Source: an uncultured Cellvibrio sp.
Lineage (GTDB): Bacteria > Pseudomonadota > Gammaproteobacteria > Pseudomonadales > Cellvibrionaceae
Assembly (NCBI GenBank): GCA_946482345.1
Contig: CAMLRJ010000003.1
Location: forward strand, 1 to 31,698
Reading direction: 5' to 3'
Length of the DNA: 31,698 bases
Below, piece after piece: positions 1-7,641 of the stretch (its first letter is position 1; each line of letters opens with the position of its first letter). The position numbers and the translations under genes were made by a program. Under the pieces are notes generated by a model. That model had not been told where the DNA came from and made no database searches. It saw only the letters and a program-made list of their open reading frames with translations.

Positions 1-198
1 TATGCAAATGAGCTGCGTTCGGAAGTGAACAAAGGAGAAGTCGTTCCTCACGTTGCCATCCTAATGCTGAAGGAATACGCAAAAGGTTTGAAAGATTCTG
101 CCCAGTCGTTATTCAACGACCCAACCGTTGCAGACCCCATCAATGATGGGTTGCAAGAAGCACTGCGGGAGCTGTCGCCGCAACTTAACGAACTATAA
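1..198 (+). CDS. C-terminal fragment of an unrecognised protein (partial)
   Basis: Frame 1 is open from the first base to a TAA at 196-198, giving the last 65 residues of a protein whose start lies outside the window. The fragment is mostly hydrophilic and looks helical (runs such as VAILMLKEYAKGLKDSAQSL and LQEALRELSPQLNEL). No domain is recognisable. It is followed after 22 bases by the next gene on the same strand, so it is probably an earlier member of the same operon. Confidence 0.6.
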   Translation, partial: YANELRSEVNKGEVVPHVAILMLKEYAKGLKDSAQSLFNDPTVADPINDGLQEALRELSPQLNEL

Positions 199-220
199 CG
201 CACCAACTGAGGAAACAAAC

Positions 221-490
221 ATGGCTAATAATAACGCCCCATGTGTTACCTACAAGAACAATAAGCTCCCCTGCCTAGCAGCCGCATCATTATTAAATCC
301 ATTCCAGCACCGCTGGGGATTTGTCATTAACGACAATCATTTAAATCTGCAATCAGGTGATCCTATCGAATTCTCCGGGATGTCACTGACGATCACACAC
401 ACAGTGCTGCGCCCTTCTCGATCTATTAATTCAATCCAATGCAACACACCAGGCAAAGAAATTTACTTTGAAGCCTGGAATATTAAATAG
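221..490 (+). CDS. Hypothetical protein, 89 aa
   Basis: The ATG at 221 follows a TGAGGAAA ribosome-binding site and begins MANNNAPCVTYKN. An in-frame start at 128 would overlap the upstream gene by 71 bases and has no ribosome-binding site, so 221 is preferred. The protein is short, without signal peptide or membrane segment. The centre (about residues 28-60) alternates hydrophobic and polar residues as in a small beta fold (WGFVINDNHLNLQSGDPIEF). No family is recognised. It sits 25 bases before the PP-loop gene and is probably co-transcribed with it. Confidence 0.6.
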   Translation: MANNNAPCVTYKNNKLPCLAAASLLNPFQHRWGFVINDNHLNLQSGDPIEFSGMSLTITHTVLRPSRSINSIQCNTPGKEIYFEAWNIK

Positions 491-515
491 TTGGTCACTT
501 GGGAAAATCCGTGCC

Positions 516-1511
516 ATGAGAACAGTAAATTTAGTCAGCGTTTCGGGTGGTAAAGATAGCACCGCAACACTTTTACTTGCGCTTGAGCGCAACGTTGACA
601 ACCTGCAAGCCGTATTTGCAGACACAGGGCACGAGCATCCTGCCGTATATGATTATCTTGAGTACCTGGAGTCATCTACCGGCGTACATATCCAGAAAAT
701 AAAAGCGGATTTTTCTGAGCGCATCGCAACACGCAAACAAAACCTTATTAATTTTCTGCTGTGGGTTTCAGAAAATCAATCGATGAAATTCAATAGGCTG
801 GAAGGATGGGTATTGCCTGCTATAGAGAGCGCATTGCCGCTCATGAAACCTACAGGAAATCCCTTTTTAGATCTGTGTTTGTTGAAGGGTCGATTTCCTT
901 CTCCAACAAAACGTTTTTGTACCGAAGAGTTAAAAGTAATCCCTATTCAAGACCAGGTTATTTGGCCTCTTCTGCGTGATCCTGGTGTGACTATTGAGTC
1001 ATGGCAAGGTATTCGCTGGGACGAATCTGCTGCGCGAGCCAAAGCGGTTGAGCGTGAAGGCATTGAGCCTGATGCACAGCGCGTTTTTGCATATAGGCCG
1101 ATTTTAAGCTGGACAGCCAACGACGTTTTTGATTTTCACAAACGGCACAACGTTAAGTGGAATCCGCTTTATGAGCTCGGCATGGGCCGTGTAGGTTGTA
1201 TGCCTTGCGTAAATTGTAGGAAAGATGAGCTCCGTGAAATTAGCCAGCGATTTCCTGAAGAAATTGAGCGTGTTGCCGAATGGGAACGTTTAGTGAGTTT
1301 TGCATCCAAGCGCGGCTCAGGTACTTTCTTCTCCGCAATAACTGATCCCACGGCAAATTCAACAGACAATATTTCCTGTGAAACTCATGGAATTAATAGA
1401 GCTGTGGACTGGGCGAAGACCACTCGTGGTGGACGGCAATATGACTTAATTGCCGCTGTAGACACGACACCACAGCAATGCAGTTCTATCTACGGATTAT
1501 GTGAGCAATAA
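516..1511 (+). CDS. PP-loop ATPase, PAPS reductase / DndC-like family
   Basis: This 331-aa protein has the PP-loop signature SGGKDS at residues 10-15, directly after a short beta strand (MRTVNLVSV). That is the nucleotide-binding motif of the phosphoadenosine phosphosulfate reductase / N-type ATP pyrophosphatase superfamily, which activates a substrate by adenylation. Downstream are RFCTEELK (near residue 125) and a Cys cluster C228-x2-C231-x2-C234 followed by RKDEL, arranged as in DndC-type proteins, where such cysteines can hold an iron-sulfur cluster. Phages and plasmids often carry such genes near DNA-modification genes, and here a cytosine methyltransferase follows 400 bases downstream. 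The substrate cannot be read from sequence; DNA sulfur modification is unlikely to be complete because no other dnd gene is visible. The ATG at 516 is chosen because upstream in-frame starts overlap the previous gene. Confidence 0.8.
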   Translation: MRTVNLVSVSGGKDSTATLLLALERNVDNLQAVFADTGHEHPAVYDYLEYLESSTGVHIQKIKADFSERIATRKQNLINFLLWVSENQSMKFNRLEGWVLPAIESALPLMKPTGNPFLDLCLLKGRFPSPTKRFCTEELKVIPIQDQVIWPLLRDPGVTIESWQGIRWDESAARAKAVEREGIEPDAQRVFAYRPILSWTANDVFDFHKRHNVKWNPLYELGMGRVGCMPCVNCRKDELREISQRFPEEIERVAEWERLVSFASKRGSGTFFSAITDPTANSTDNISCETHGINRAVDWAKTTRGGRQYDLIAAVDTTPQQCSSIYGLCEQ

Positions 1512-1561
1512 CAATTTGCGGAAACATCCGCACACATTTATACACACCGGGAGGCATCGCG

Positions 1562-1849
1562 ATGAACACAGCAGTGCTCTTACAGCAACAACCGGGGATA
1601 GGCACCTTGCGGTCCCTACGGCCAGACCAGGAGCAACACGTAGTTTGTTTGTTGCGTATGATTGAGCAGCTCCCGCTTATGAGCGAAATACCCAATTCCG
1701 AATTGGTGTATTGCCCGGAAACATTCGAGAAGCTTTGTCGATGTTTAAAGGGTATTCACCAAAACCATATTGAACTGTCGCAATGCGTTGCACAGGTTCT
1801 GTCTGTCCCCTCTTCTGGTGAATACTGTCATCCGCCACATAAGGAATAA
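1562..1849 (+). CDS. Hypothetical protein, 95 aa
   Basis: The ATG follows a strong GGGAGG ribosome-binding site. The 95-aa product is largely helical in appearance (residues 19-75) with five cysteines, and has no recognisable motif, signal peptide or membrane segment. It lies between the PP-loop gene and the operator-controlled methyltransferase promoter and is likely the last gene of the upstream operon. Function unknown. Confidence 0.55.
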   Translation: MNTAVLLQQQPGIGTLRSLRPDQEQHVVCLLRMIEQLPLMSEIPNSELVYCPETFEKLCRCLKGIHQNHIELSQCVAQVLSVPSSGEYCHPPHKE

Positions 1850-1862
1850 AAAAGTTACTTTA
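1850..1862 (+). promoter_or_regulatory. Variant of the TAAAGCTACTTTA element
   Basis: The sequence AAAAGTTACTTTA matches the 13-bp element seen at 8133 and 29828 in 11 of 13 positions, and keeps the AAAG/CTTT inverted arms. It lies immediately 5' of the -35 box of the methyltransferase promoter. The other copies lie just upstream of a ribosome-binding site. Calling it a regulatory site is inference. Confidence 0.3.
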
Positions 1863-1866
1863 TTGC

Positions 1867-1909
1867 TTGCGTATCGTATCCCCCGATATTACTATGGGGA
1901 TACGATACG
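1867..1909 (+). promoter_or_regulatory. Promoter with 17-bp operator, copy 1, within a 14-bp-arm inverted repeat
   Basis: A -35 box TTGCGT (1867-1872) and a -10 box TACTAT (1890-1895) are 17 bp apart. The 17-mer TATCGTATCCCCCGATA (1872-1888) fills the spacer. Uniquely among the four copies, this one also forms a larger inverted repeat: CGTATCGTATCCCC (1870-1883) and GGGGATACGATACG (1896-1909), perfect over 14 bp with a 12-base centre. The second arm would cover the -10 and start region. The methyltransferase ATG follows at 1927. Strong candidate operator for a repressor not identified in the window. Confidence 0.7.
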
Positions 1910-1926
1910 TTAATCAGGAAACCGCT

Positions 1927-3810
1927 ATGGCTCTTAATAATTTGCAAAAACATGAAGTAGAGGTTCGTCATTTCCATTTGTTCTGCGGTCTTGGCGGTGG
2001 AGCGATTGGCTTCAATCAAGGTGAAGCTCGCGTGGGAACCATGCAGGCCAAGTTCCGTTGCCTTGGTGGAGTTGATGTTGACGCTGGCGCGATCAAAGAT
2101 TTTACAAATCTTGTCGGCGTTCCGGGTACAGTGTTGGATCTTTTTTCTCGTGAACAATACAAAGCGTTTCACGGCAGAGAACCATCGGAAGATTGGAAAG
2201 AGGCAACATCTGTTGACATTCAGCGTGCCGCTGGATGGCAAAAACCGCACATAATTTTTCTCTCTGCGCCGTGTAAAGGGTTCAGCGGATTGCTTAGTTC
2301 CGCGCGCGCAAGCACTGAAAAATATCAAGCATTAAACGAATTAACTCTGCGTGGTGTGTGGCTTGCACTTGAGGCTTGGAAAGACAACCCCGTCGAATTA
2401 TTTATCTTTGAAAATGTTCCGAGAATTGCAATTCGTGGTCGTCATTTATTGGATCAGATTACAGCGCTTTTTCGTCACTACGGATACGCCGTAGCGGAAA
2501 CAAATCACGACTGTGGCGAAATTGGTGGACTGGCTCAAAGCCGTCGCCGTTTTCTTTTGGTGGCTCGCCATCAAGCAAAAGTTCCCGCGTATCTCTACGA
2601 GCCTTACAAAAAACCGTTGCGCTCTGTTGGTGACATTCTCAGTCGCTTGCCGCTTGCTGGTGACATAGAGGCCGCAGGACCTATGCATCGCATCCCTGCC
2701 CTTCAATGGAAAACATGGGTGCGCTTAGCGTTTGTAGAGGCTGGCAGCGATTGGCGAAGCCTAAATAAATTAGCGGTCGAGGATGGATACTTAAAAGATT
2801 TTTTGATTGTTCCCGAATGTCACGCGGGTTTTCTTGGTGTAAATCAATGGAATTCACCGACAGGAACTGTTCGTGGAAAATCGGGGCCAACCAACGGCAA
2901 TTTCAGTATCGCTGACCCACGTTTTTCTGCATCTGCAAAATGGGAAAGTGGGCAAGCTTACGGTGTGCGTCATTGGGATGAATCCAGTGGTGCAATCACA
3001 TCACAACGCTCACCTGGTCAAGGTGTGTTTTCTGTTGCTGATCCACGCATGAGCGGTGAGCGTCACAACAATGTTTATAAAATTATAAACATGGAGCATG
3101 CCGCTGGAACTGTCACGAGCGGACACGGGCCATCGAGCGGCGGTCAAGGTGTTGCAGATCCGCGTCCCGGATTTAGCAAAAATGCGCACACCAATATCTA
3201 CCGCATTATTAAATTCACTGAGCCCAGCAAAACCGTTATTGGTGCCAGCCACCCATCAGGCGCGTGCGGCTGTGTTGCAGATCCACGCGGAAATGGTTTC
3301 GCTGGAAAATATCAGGTCACTAATTTTTCTTCACCTTCAAACACAGTTATTTCGGGAAGCACAACAGGACAAGGTGCGTTTGCTGTGGCCGATCCCCGCG
3401 AACCATTATTTATGACTTCCGCGATGGAGGGAGAGTGGCTGCCAAAAGAAAATGAAAAATTAGTCGCTTACATTCAGGCGTTAGATGGTACACATCACCG
3501 TCCTTTCACGACAGCCGAGTTGGCTAGTTTGCAAGGCTTATTTTGTCCTGACAATGATCGTTTCCTTTTGTCGGGTCAATCTGATTCCGATTGGCGCGAA
3601 CGTATTGGAAATGCGGTGCCACCACCGGCAGCAAAAGCAATTGCATCGATGATGGGTGAAACACTGCTGCTTGCATGGGCTGGTGAAACTTTTACTTTAT
3701 CGAGTAATAACCTTTGGGTTCGCAGTGACCAAAAAGGAGATCACCACATTGGTATGCGTCAGCTCGCGGTGGCGCTGGCAGTCGATACCTCAACACACGA
3801 TTCGTTGTAA
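1927..3810 (+). CDS. DNA cytosine-C5 methyltransferase with repeated recognition units
   Basis: This 627-aa enzyme transfers a methyl group from S-adenosylmethionine to C5 of cytosine in DNA. The motifs appear in family order: motif I FCGLGGG (19-25); catalytic loop APCKGFSG with Cys116 (the usual PPC is APC); ENV at 162-164; QSRRR at 204-208; motif X GNAVPP from 561. Between motifs VIII and X, where the target-recognition domain sits, there are five degenerate repeats of about 40 residues, each with ADPR (329, 371, 410, 451, 488), making the protein longer than a typical 350-450-aa enzyme. The ATG at 1927 has an AGGAAA site and lies downstream of the promoter; an upstream TTG would lie inside it. 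No partner restriction gene is adjacent, so it may protect the element from host restriction. Confidence 0.9.
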   Translation: MALNNLQKHEVEVRHFHLFCGLGGGAIGFNQGEARVGTMQAKFRCLGGVDVDAGAIKDFTNLVGVPGTVLDLFSREQYKAFHGREPSEDWKEATSVDIQRAAGWQKPHIIFLSAPCKGFSGLLSSARASTEKYQALNELTLRGVWLALEAWKDNPVELFIFENVPRIAIRGRHLLDQITALFRHYGYAVAETNHDCGEIGGLAQSRRRFLLVARHQAKVPAYLYEPYKKPLRSVGDILSRLPLAGDIEAAGPMHRIPALQWKTWVRLAFVEAGSDWRSLNKLAVEDGYLKDFLIVPECHAGFLGVNQWNSPTGTVRGKSGPTNGNFSIADPRFSASAKWESGQAYGVRHWDESSGAITSQRSPGQGVFSVADPRMSGERHNNVYKIINMEHAAGTVTSGHGPSSGGQGVADPRPGFSKNAHTNIYRIIKFTEPSKTVIGASHPSGACGCVADPRGNGFAGKYQVTNFSSPSNTVISGSTTGQGAFAVADPREPLFMTSAMEGEWLPKENEKLVAYIQALDGTHHRPFTTAELASLQGLFCPDNDRFLLSGQSDSDWRERIGNAVPPPAAKAIASMMGETLLLAWAGETFTLSSNNLWVRSDQKGDHHIGMRQLAVALAVDTSTHDSL

Positions 3811-3818
3811 CAGAAACG

Positions 3819-4133
3819 ATGAATGGCGAGCTTTTGATTCAGGATTTTGCGGATACTCGATTTCAAACCGTGAAGTCGAGTATTGCAACCCCAGCGCAAC
3901 AATTGTGGCGCTTGCGGGATGGCAAATGTCCCAGTTGTGGACATGTCCTCCGCATAATGCCGCCTTATGAAAATAAGGAGCGGTTTTCTGAATGGCTACA
4001 AAAGAAGAAAGAAGGTAAACAATACCACCGCCTGTATTGCTCCAAAAAATGCGATGCCGTTATTTATGCGTGGGATTGGTCGATACCCAGCTATAAAGAT
4101 CTGCCGTGTTGTATAGAAAGTCTTGGGTCTTGA
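3819..4133 (+). CDS. Zinc-ribbon-like hypothetical protein, 104 aa
   Basis: The start is 8 bases after the methyltransferase stop, so the two are probably translated from one message. The protein has two Cys pairs, CPSC (near residue 37) and CSKKC (near 74), separated by a basic stretch, consistent with a small zinc-binding fold that may contact nucleic acid. No named family is recognised. The ribosome-binding site is weak, which suggests translational coupling. Confidence 0.55.
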   Translation: MNGELLIQDFADTRFQTVKSSIATPAQQLWRLRDGKCPSCGHVLRIMPPYENKERFSEWLQKKKEGKQYHRLYCSKKCDAVIYAWDWSIPSYKDLPCCIESLGS

Positions 4134-4160
4134 ACTACCGCAGCTAAAGGTAAATTAAAA

Positions 4161-4313
4161 ATGAGTGACAAAAAAGAACCACAAGATGACTGTTCGCAAA
4201 TCAATGAAGTTCAACCTGGCTGCGAAATTACCGCAGAGCCAGAAGATGAAATTGATATTCCATATCCTGAGCCATGCAAACTGTGCATTGAGTGTGATGG
4301 AAGCTGTTACTAA
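4161..4313 (+). CDS. Small acidic Cys-rich protein, 50 aa
   Basis: A short reading frame with ATG at 4161 and an AAAGG site about 10 bases upstream ends at TAA 4311-4313. It is strongly acidic (about 12 Asp/Glu) and has six cysteines, four of them clustered at the C-terminus (CKLCIEC...C). The pattern suggests metal binding. Its tight fit between two genes on the same strand supports it being real. Confidence 0.45.
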   Translation: MSDKKEPQDDCSQINEVQPGCEITAEPEDEIDIPYPEPCKLCIECDGSCY

Positions 4314-4333
4314 CACATAAGAGCAGGTTAAAT

Positions 4334-4552
4334 ATGCAGACTGAAAAAATGGCAAAATTTATTGCCAAAAACAGATCGGTAAAAATTGTTTTCGGTGAAA
4401 GGCTTACACCGGAGGGCAAAACGATTTTTACAAAAGAAGATCTTGAGCGTTCTGACCGTGTTTTATACCGGTTTACCGATGGTAAACGTATGACGTTAAC
4501 GTTTGACGATATTAAAAGCGCACCTGACTACCAGCCAGTGTGGAAGTTGTGA
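4334..4552 (+). CDS. Hypothetical protein, 72 aa
   Basis: The ATG lies 20 bases after the previous gene, with AGCAGG upstream. The small protein is basic at the N-terminus (MAKFIAKNRSVKIVFGERL) with an acidic, beta-like second half (RVLYRFTDGKRMTLTFDDI). It has no cysteine, no signal peptide and no recognised family. Confidence 0.5.
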   Translation: MQTEKMAKFIAKNRSVKIVFGERLTPEGKTIFTKEDLERSDRVLYRFTDGKRMTLTFDDIKSAPDYQPVWKL

Positions 4553-4590
4553 ATTTAAAACCATTTTTTCTTCCATTGTAGGAAATGTTT

Positions 4591-4887
4591 ATGACTATCA
4601 TCGATCCGAATATTTTACATTGCACCAACGGCGATCAGGCCGCCGCTGTTAACGCCGTGTTGCAGGAACGTAATTACCAGGACAAGAAATGGGGATCAGT
4701 CCAGGATCGTCCCCGCGAAGTGGGAACTTACCTCACGCTTATGCGTGCGCTTTTGAATAACGCAGAACAAGCTTTTGCAAAAAACGCAGGTGATGAGCTA
4801 GCTTTAACAGAATTGCGTAAAGTTGTTGCCGTGGGGCTTGCCTGCTTTGAGCAGCATGGTGTTCCTTCACGCGAAGATAAACAATAG
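4591..4887 (+). CDS. Phage/plasmid-type helical hypothetical protein, 98 aa
   Basis: ATG 4591 is preferred over ATG 4585 because the AGGA site at 4580-4583 would be too close to the latter. The middle of the protein, ERNYQDKKWG followed by YLTLMRALLNNAEQAF and LRKVVAVGLACFEQHGVP, resembles a small helical family common in phages and plasmids, in which ERxYQDxKWG is the hallmark. Those proteins are sometimes annotated as MazG/DUF550-like nucleotide pyrophosphohydrolases, but the catalytic acidic residues are not clearly present here, so enzymatic function is uncertain. Confidence 0.6.
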   Translation: MTIIDPNILHCTNGDQAAAVNAVLQERNYQDKKWGSVQDRPREVGTYLTLMRALLNNAEQAFAKNAGDELALTELRKVVAVGLACFEQHGVPSREDKQ

Positions 4888-4899
4888 GGATTACTGGCT

Positions 4900-5568
4900 A
4901 TGAATATGCCTGTTGAGCCGACACACATTAAGCTGAGCTTGAAATCAGGTTTTATAAGCCCTTCTTGGTATCGTAGGTGCATGGGGCGTGAGTTCATTGC
5001 CGATGTCGTCAATACGGAAGTTATTGTTGACGGTGAAGCATTTGTTTTCGATCAGTCATCGGCTATCGATTCAGTGCCGAAAAAAGTATTTGTGCATGTT
5101 GGACGCAACATTACCTGCGTTGATTTCGATCAACAGAATTCGTATATGGAGGCAAAGGAAAAGCTGAGAGAAGCTGCTGCCCAAAAAGAACAAGAAAATA
5201 TTAATCAGCGGCGCAACAAGTTGCGCGAACTCGCTGATGAGTTCAACAAAAAAATAAACCTCCCTGTGCCCTGGTCCATTGGGTACAAAGATGTCCTGAG
5301 CGGACTATCTGAAAGATCCGATGGAAGCGGGATGAATAAAGCAACTGTTTACCATGTGACAGTACGCGAACCCCTTGATGTCGGCAGACTAAAGCGAAAT
5401 GCATTTAGTTTTCTTTGTACTGCTGCCTCTGGCAACGATGGTAAAGATTGGTCTGGGTGCGGCGCAGATCCCGTTCATCATTACGATGGCAACAGGCAGC
5501 CTTACACACCGAAACCAACATGCAAAGCATGTCTGAAGCTACTTGAGCGGTTTACGCGCGATGAGTAA
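4900..5568 (+). CDS. Hypothetical protein with central coiled coil, 222 aa
   Basis: The protein has three visible parts: an N-terminal domain (1-85), a highly charged helical stretch likely to form a coiled coil (about 86-122, rich in Glu/Lys/Gln/Arg), and a C-terminal domain with cysteines (FLCTAASG, SGCGADP, CKAC). The C-terminal Cys/His content suggests a metal site. It follows the previous gene by 12 bases and overlaps the next by 8, so it is in the middle of an operon. Not recognised. Confidence 0.55.
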   Translation: MNMPVEPTHIKLSLKSGFISPSWYRRCMGREFIADVVNTEVIVDGEAFVFDQSSAIDSVPKKVFVHVGRNITCVDFDQQNSYMEAKEKLREAAAQKEQENINQRRNKLRELADEFNKKINLPVPWSIGYKDVLSGLSERSDGSGMNKATVYHVTVREPLDVGRLKRNAFSFLCTAASGNDGKDWSGCGADPVHHYDGNRQPYTPKPTCKACLKLLERFTRDE

Positions 5569-5974
5569 CGATACATTGGCGATCCTGCGGCTCACGATTT
5601 CCCGGCGTTGGTTTCTAATGATCGCCCGACTGGAAAAACCGGAAGAATATCGCGATTTGAAACCGTTCTACCATCAGCGCTTATTGAATCCAGATGGCTC
5701 CTTAAAGCGCTTTGATCGCGTCGAGCTAACAAACGGATATGGCCGCTCACATCCACGGATCACGCTGGAGTGCAAAGGCATCAAAATTGGTCAAGGTAAT
5801 TGTAACTGGGGAGCACCGGCCAGCCAGGATGTCTATATCCTGGAGCTTGGAGGTATTATCAAGATTGAAAAAGCCGATCATTTGGTGGGGGATCAGCTTG
5901 AAGCTCTGCCCTCTTGCAAGCATCATAAGCATGCTCTGGCTGCGGTGCCAAACCCCAACCAGGGGCTGAATTAG
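5561..5974 (+). CDS. ASCH-domain protein, 137 aa
   Basis: The ATG at 5561 overlaps the end of the previous gene by 8 bases, a typical coupled arrangement; a TTG at 5543 is the alternative. The sequence fits the ASCH (ASC-1 homology) fold common in phages and mobile elements: an N-terminal strand-turn LTISRRWFLMIARLEKPEEYRDLKP that contains the conserved EEYR, then FDRVELTNGYG, and a C-terminal GxGxxxWGAP followed by a strand DVYILELG. ASCH proteins resemble PUA domains and are thought to bind RNA or modified nucleosides. In this neighbourhood a role in handling modified nucleotides or RNA is plausible but not shown. Confidence 0.75.
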   Translation: MSNDTLAILRLTISRRWFLMIARLEKPEEYRDLKPFYHQRLLNPDGSLKRFDRVELTNGYGRSHPRITLECKGIKIGQGNCNWGAPASQDVYILELGGIIKIEKADHLVGDQLEALPSCKHHKHALAAVPNPNQGLN

Positions 5975-6032
5975 AGCTGCCGGGATGCTCGGCGCTTGTT
6001 TGACCAGTTCACTTTGCGACAAGAGACTTACC

Positions 6033-6287
6033 ATGCCAACCAAAAAACAAGATGACACGACCACCACAGAAACCCCTTTGGACCGCGCGCGCGCTAAATA
6101 CGAATCCGAAAAACGTGGTGCAGATGCTATCCGTATAAAGCTTACTCAAAATGACGAAGAAGACAAATGGAATAACATCAAGGCCAACCTGATTGAGCAT
6201 CACGGATCTGTTAAACAGGGAGTTTACGATCTCGCAGAAGCGGCAGGATATTTAAAAAAACCAAAAAAGAAACCGGAAAAAACGTAG
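6033..6287 (+). CDS. Small basic/acidic hypothetical protein, 84 aa
   Basis: ATG 6033 follows an AAGAGA site; an in-frame ATG at 5985 is less likely because the extra residues look non-conserved. The protein has a polar Thr-rich N-terminus, a helical middle (RARAKYESEKRGADAIRIKL) and a segment SVKQGVYDLAEAAGYL that reads like a helix-turn-helix, ending in a Lys/Pro-rich tail. It may bind DNA, but no family is recognised. It is the last gene before the second operator copy. Confidence 0.5.
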   Translation: MPTKKQDDTTTTETPLDRARAKYESEKRGADAIRIKLTQNDEEDKWNNIKANLIEHHGSVKQGVYDLAEAAGYLKKPKKKPEKT

Positions 6288-6294
6288 TTTTATG

Positions 6295-6322
6295 TTGCAT
6301 ATCGGGGGATACGATATACAAT
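6295..6322 (+). promoter_or_regulatory. Promoter with 17-bp operator, copy 2
   Basis: A -35 box TTGCAT (6295-6300) and a -10 box TACAAT (6317-6322, five of six consensus bases) are 16 bp apart. The 17-mer (reverse orientation, TATCGGGGGATACGATA) occupies 6300-6316 and fills the spacer. Its arms extend to ATATCG/CGATAT. The first gene downstream starts at 6366. Confidence 0.75.
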
Positions 6323-6365
6323 AAACTCCATACTGCGTTCTAATTATTTTTTGCTGGGAAACCTA

Positions 6366-6827
6366 ATGAATAAATCGACTTGGAAACCATGGCACCTGGC
6401 GACGAAGAAAATGTCGTTAGCAGACTGGATGATTCCAGCGCCCAAGGAGGAAATAATCGCGCGCCAAAAGATCATGCAAAAGTACCTTTTCATAAGCGGC
6501 GGCGTTGTTTTCGTATTCTTGTTTTATACCACGCTTGTGTTATTACCATTCGCTTTGGTTGCAGGTTGGATACTCTATTTGCTTACCTATGCCGAAGGGA
6601 TCAAGCTGTATTCGTTTTTAACCGTTAAAGAGTTGGCCAAGTGGGATGATACTGAAGCCCGATATAAAAACCTGGATACCAGTAACACGCACTATCGAGT
6701 GACCCAGCTAATCAAACCTCTTGCTCAGCAGCAAGGGTTTTTGATGCACGCACAGGTGCGCGCAGCGTATCACATTGTCCGCCAACAAGAAGATGAATCA
6801 ATTAAGAAATCTTGGGGGCAACAATAA
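6366..6827 (+). CDS. Membrane protein with two transmembrane segments, 153 aa
   Basis: The ATG at 6366 follows a GGGAA site about 5 bases upstream; an upstream in-frame TTG at 6351 is less likely. Two hydrophobic helices (about residues 40-77, ISGGVVFVFLFYTTLVLLPF and ALVAGWILYLLTY) form a hairpin, with soluble N- and C-terminal ends. It is the first gene of the operon controlled by operator copy 2, and the next gene also encodes a membrane protein. It could be part of an envelope or transfer apparatus, but no family is recognised. Confidence 0.6.
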   Translation: MNKSTWKPWHLATKKMSLADWMIPAPKEEIIARQKIMQKYLFISGGVVFVFLFYTTLVLLPFALVAGWILYLLTYAEGIKLYSFLTVKELAKWDDTEARYKNLDTSNTHYRVTQLIKPLAQQQGFLMHAQVRAAYHIVRQQEDESIKKSWGQQ

Positions 6828-6830
6828 CAA

Positions 6831-7094
6831 ATGAAAAATATCGTTTTGATTTTGACATTGATGTTACCAAAGACAGCAAATGCAATCGCCTGCATACAAA
6901 ACGGTAGTTCTTTTCATGAGATTGCACTCTACGGTGGTCTTTTTTTCATAGCGTTTTCTCTTCTAATGTTTTTGAAGAGATTTGGAGCCAACAGTCCATT
7001 TAAATGGGTCGGCTTACTCATGGGATTTTCCATGGTTGTACTAAGTCAGGTAATTGAATCAGCGGCCGTTGATTGTTCGGGGTGCGTCCTGTGA
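6831..7094 (+). CDS. Small exported membrane protein, 87 aa
   Basis: It starts 3 bases after the previous stop. The N-terminus looks like a signal peptide (MKNIVLILTLMLPKTANA, with likely cleavage after Ala-Asn-Ala), followed by two hydrophobic helices (about 32-48 and 58-76) and a terminal Cys-rich end. The size and layout resemble small pilin-like or entry-exclusion-like proteins of mobile elements, but that is only a layout similarity. Confidence 0.55.
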   Translation: MKNIVLILTLMLPKTANAIACIQNGSSFHEIALYGGLFFIAFSLLMFLKRFGANSPFKWVGLLMGFSMVVLSQVIESAAVDCSGCVL

Positions 7095-7114
7095 CGCAGG
7101 ACATATTGGATAGC

Positions 7115-7360
7115 ATGGAAACCTTAGAATTAATAAAAGCCAAGCTTATTGACGATGGTTTCAACGGGCTTTATTACCCCGGCGAATGCGCCTGCGTAGT
7201 TGATGATCTCGCACCATGTGGCGAGACTCAAGACGGTGGTGATTACATTAATGATTGCCGTGGTGGTTACAAACACACAGACCCAAAAGATTGCACTAAT
7301 TTCTGCGTTTCAGGCAGCAAAGAGCCTCCCGGTGAAGACGAATGGAGTTCATATCGTTGA
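7115..7360 (+). CDS. Cys-rich phage-like hypothetical protein, 81 aa
   Basis: The start ATG at 7115 gives METLELIKAKLIDDGFNGLY, matching the usual beginning of a phage-encoded family whose members then show GECxC, DDLxPCGE and a Cys-rich end. Here the Cys residues are at GECACVVDDLAPCGE, DCRGGYKH and FCVSG. A GTG at 7091 overlapping the previous stop is an alternative start. Probably zinc-binding; function unknown. Confidence 0.6.
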   Translation: METLELIKAKLIDDGFNGLYYPGECACVVDDLAPCGETQDGGDYINDCRGGYKHTDPKDCTNFCVSGSKEPPGEDEWSSYR

Positions 7361-7641
7361 ACAATTCCAAAACTGAAAAAGCAAACTACGTGCGCTCGCA
7401 AACTCAAACCCGCGATCACACCTGTCACTGGCCTGGCTGCAACAAGCAAGTACCGCCAGCGATGTGGGGCTGCAAAACACATTGGTTTAAGCTCCCCCTA
7501 CCACTACGAAATGCAATTTGGGCCGCTTATGTTCCTGGTCAGGAAATTAGAGGTGATCCGACCCCTACTTATCTCGCAGTTGCAGATCGAGTTGAAAAAT
7601 GGATTCGTGAAAACACACAAAAACAGGCGGCAACCAAATGA
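7342..7641 (+). CDS. Zinc-finger-like phage/plasmid hypothetical protein, 99 aa
   Basis: The start overlaps the end of the previous gene by 19 bases. The core HTCHWPGCNKQVPPAMWGCK and THWFKLPLPLRNAIWAAY, with PGQE after it, is recognisable as a conserved short family in phages and plasmids. It has a C-x4-C...C-x2-H arrangement that could bind zinc. Its function is not known. It overlaps the following gene by 4 bases (ATGA), so translation is coupled. Confidence 0.7.
   Translation: MEFISLNNSKTEKANYVRSQTQTRDHTCHWPGCNKQVPPAMWGCKTHWFKLPLPLRNAIWAAYVPGQEIRGDPTPTYLAVADRVEKWIRENTQKQAATK

Noticed and set aside
468..1511. PP-loop gene starting at 468
   Set aside because: The extra 16 residues overlap the previous gene and are not part of the usual fold; the ATG at 516 gives the expected strand before SGGKDS.
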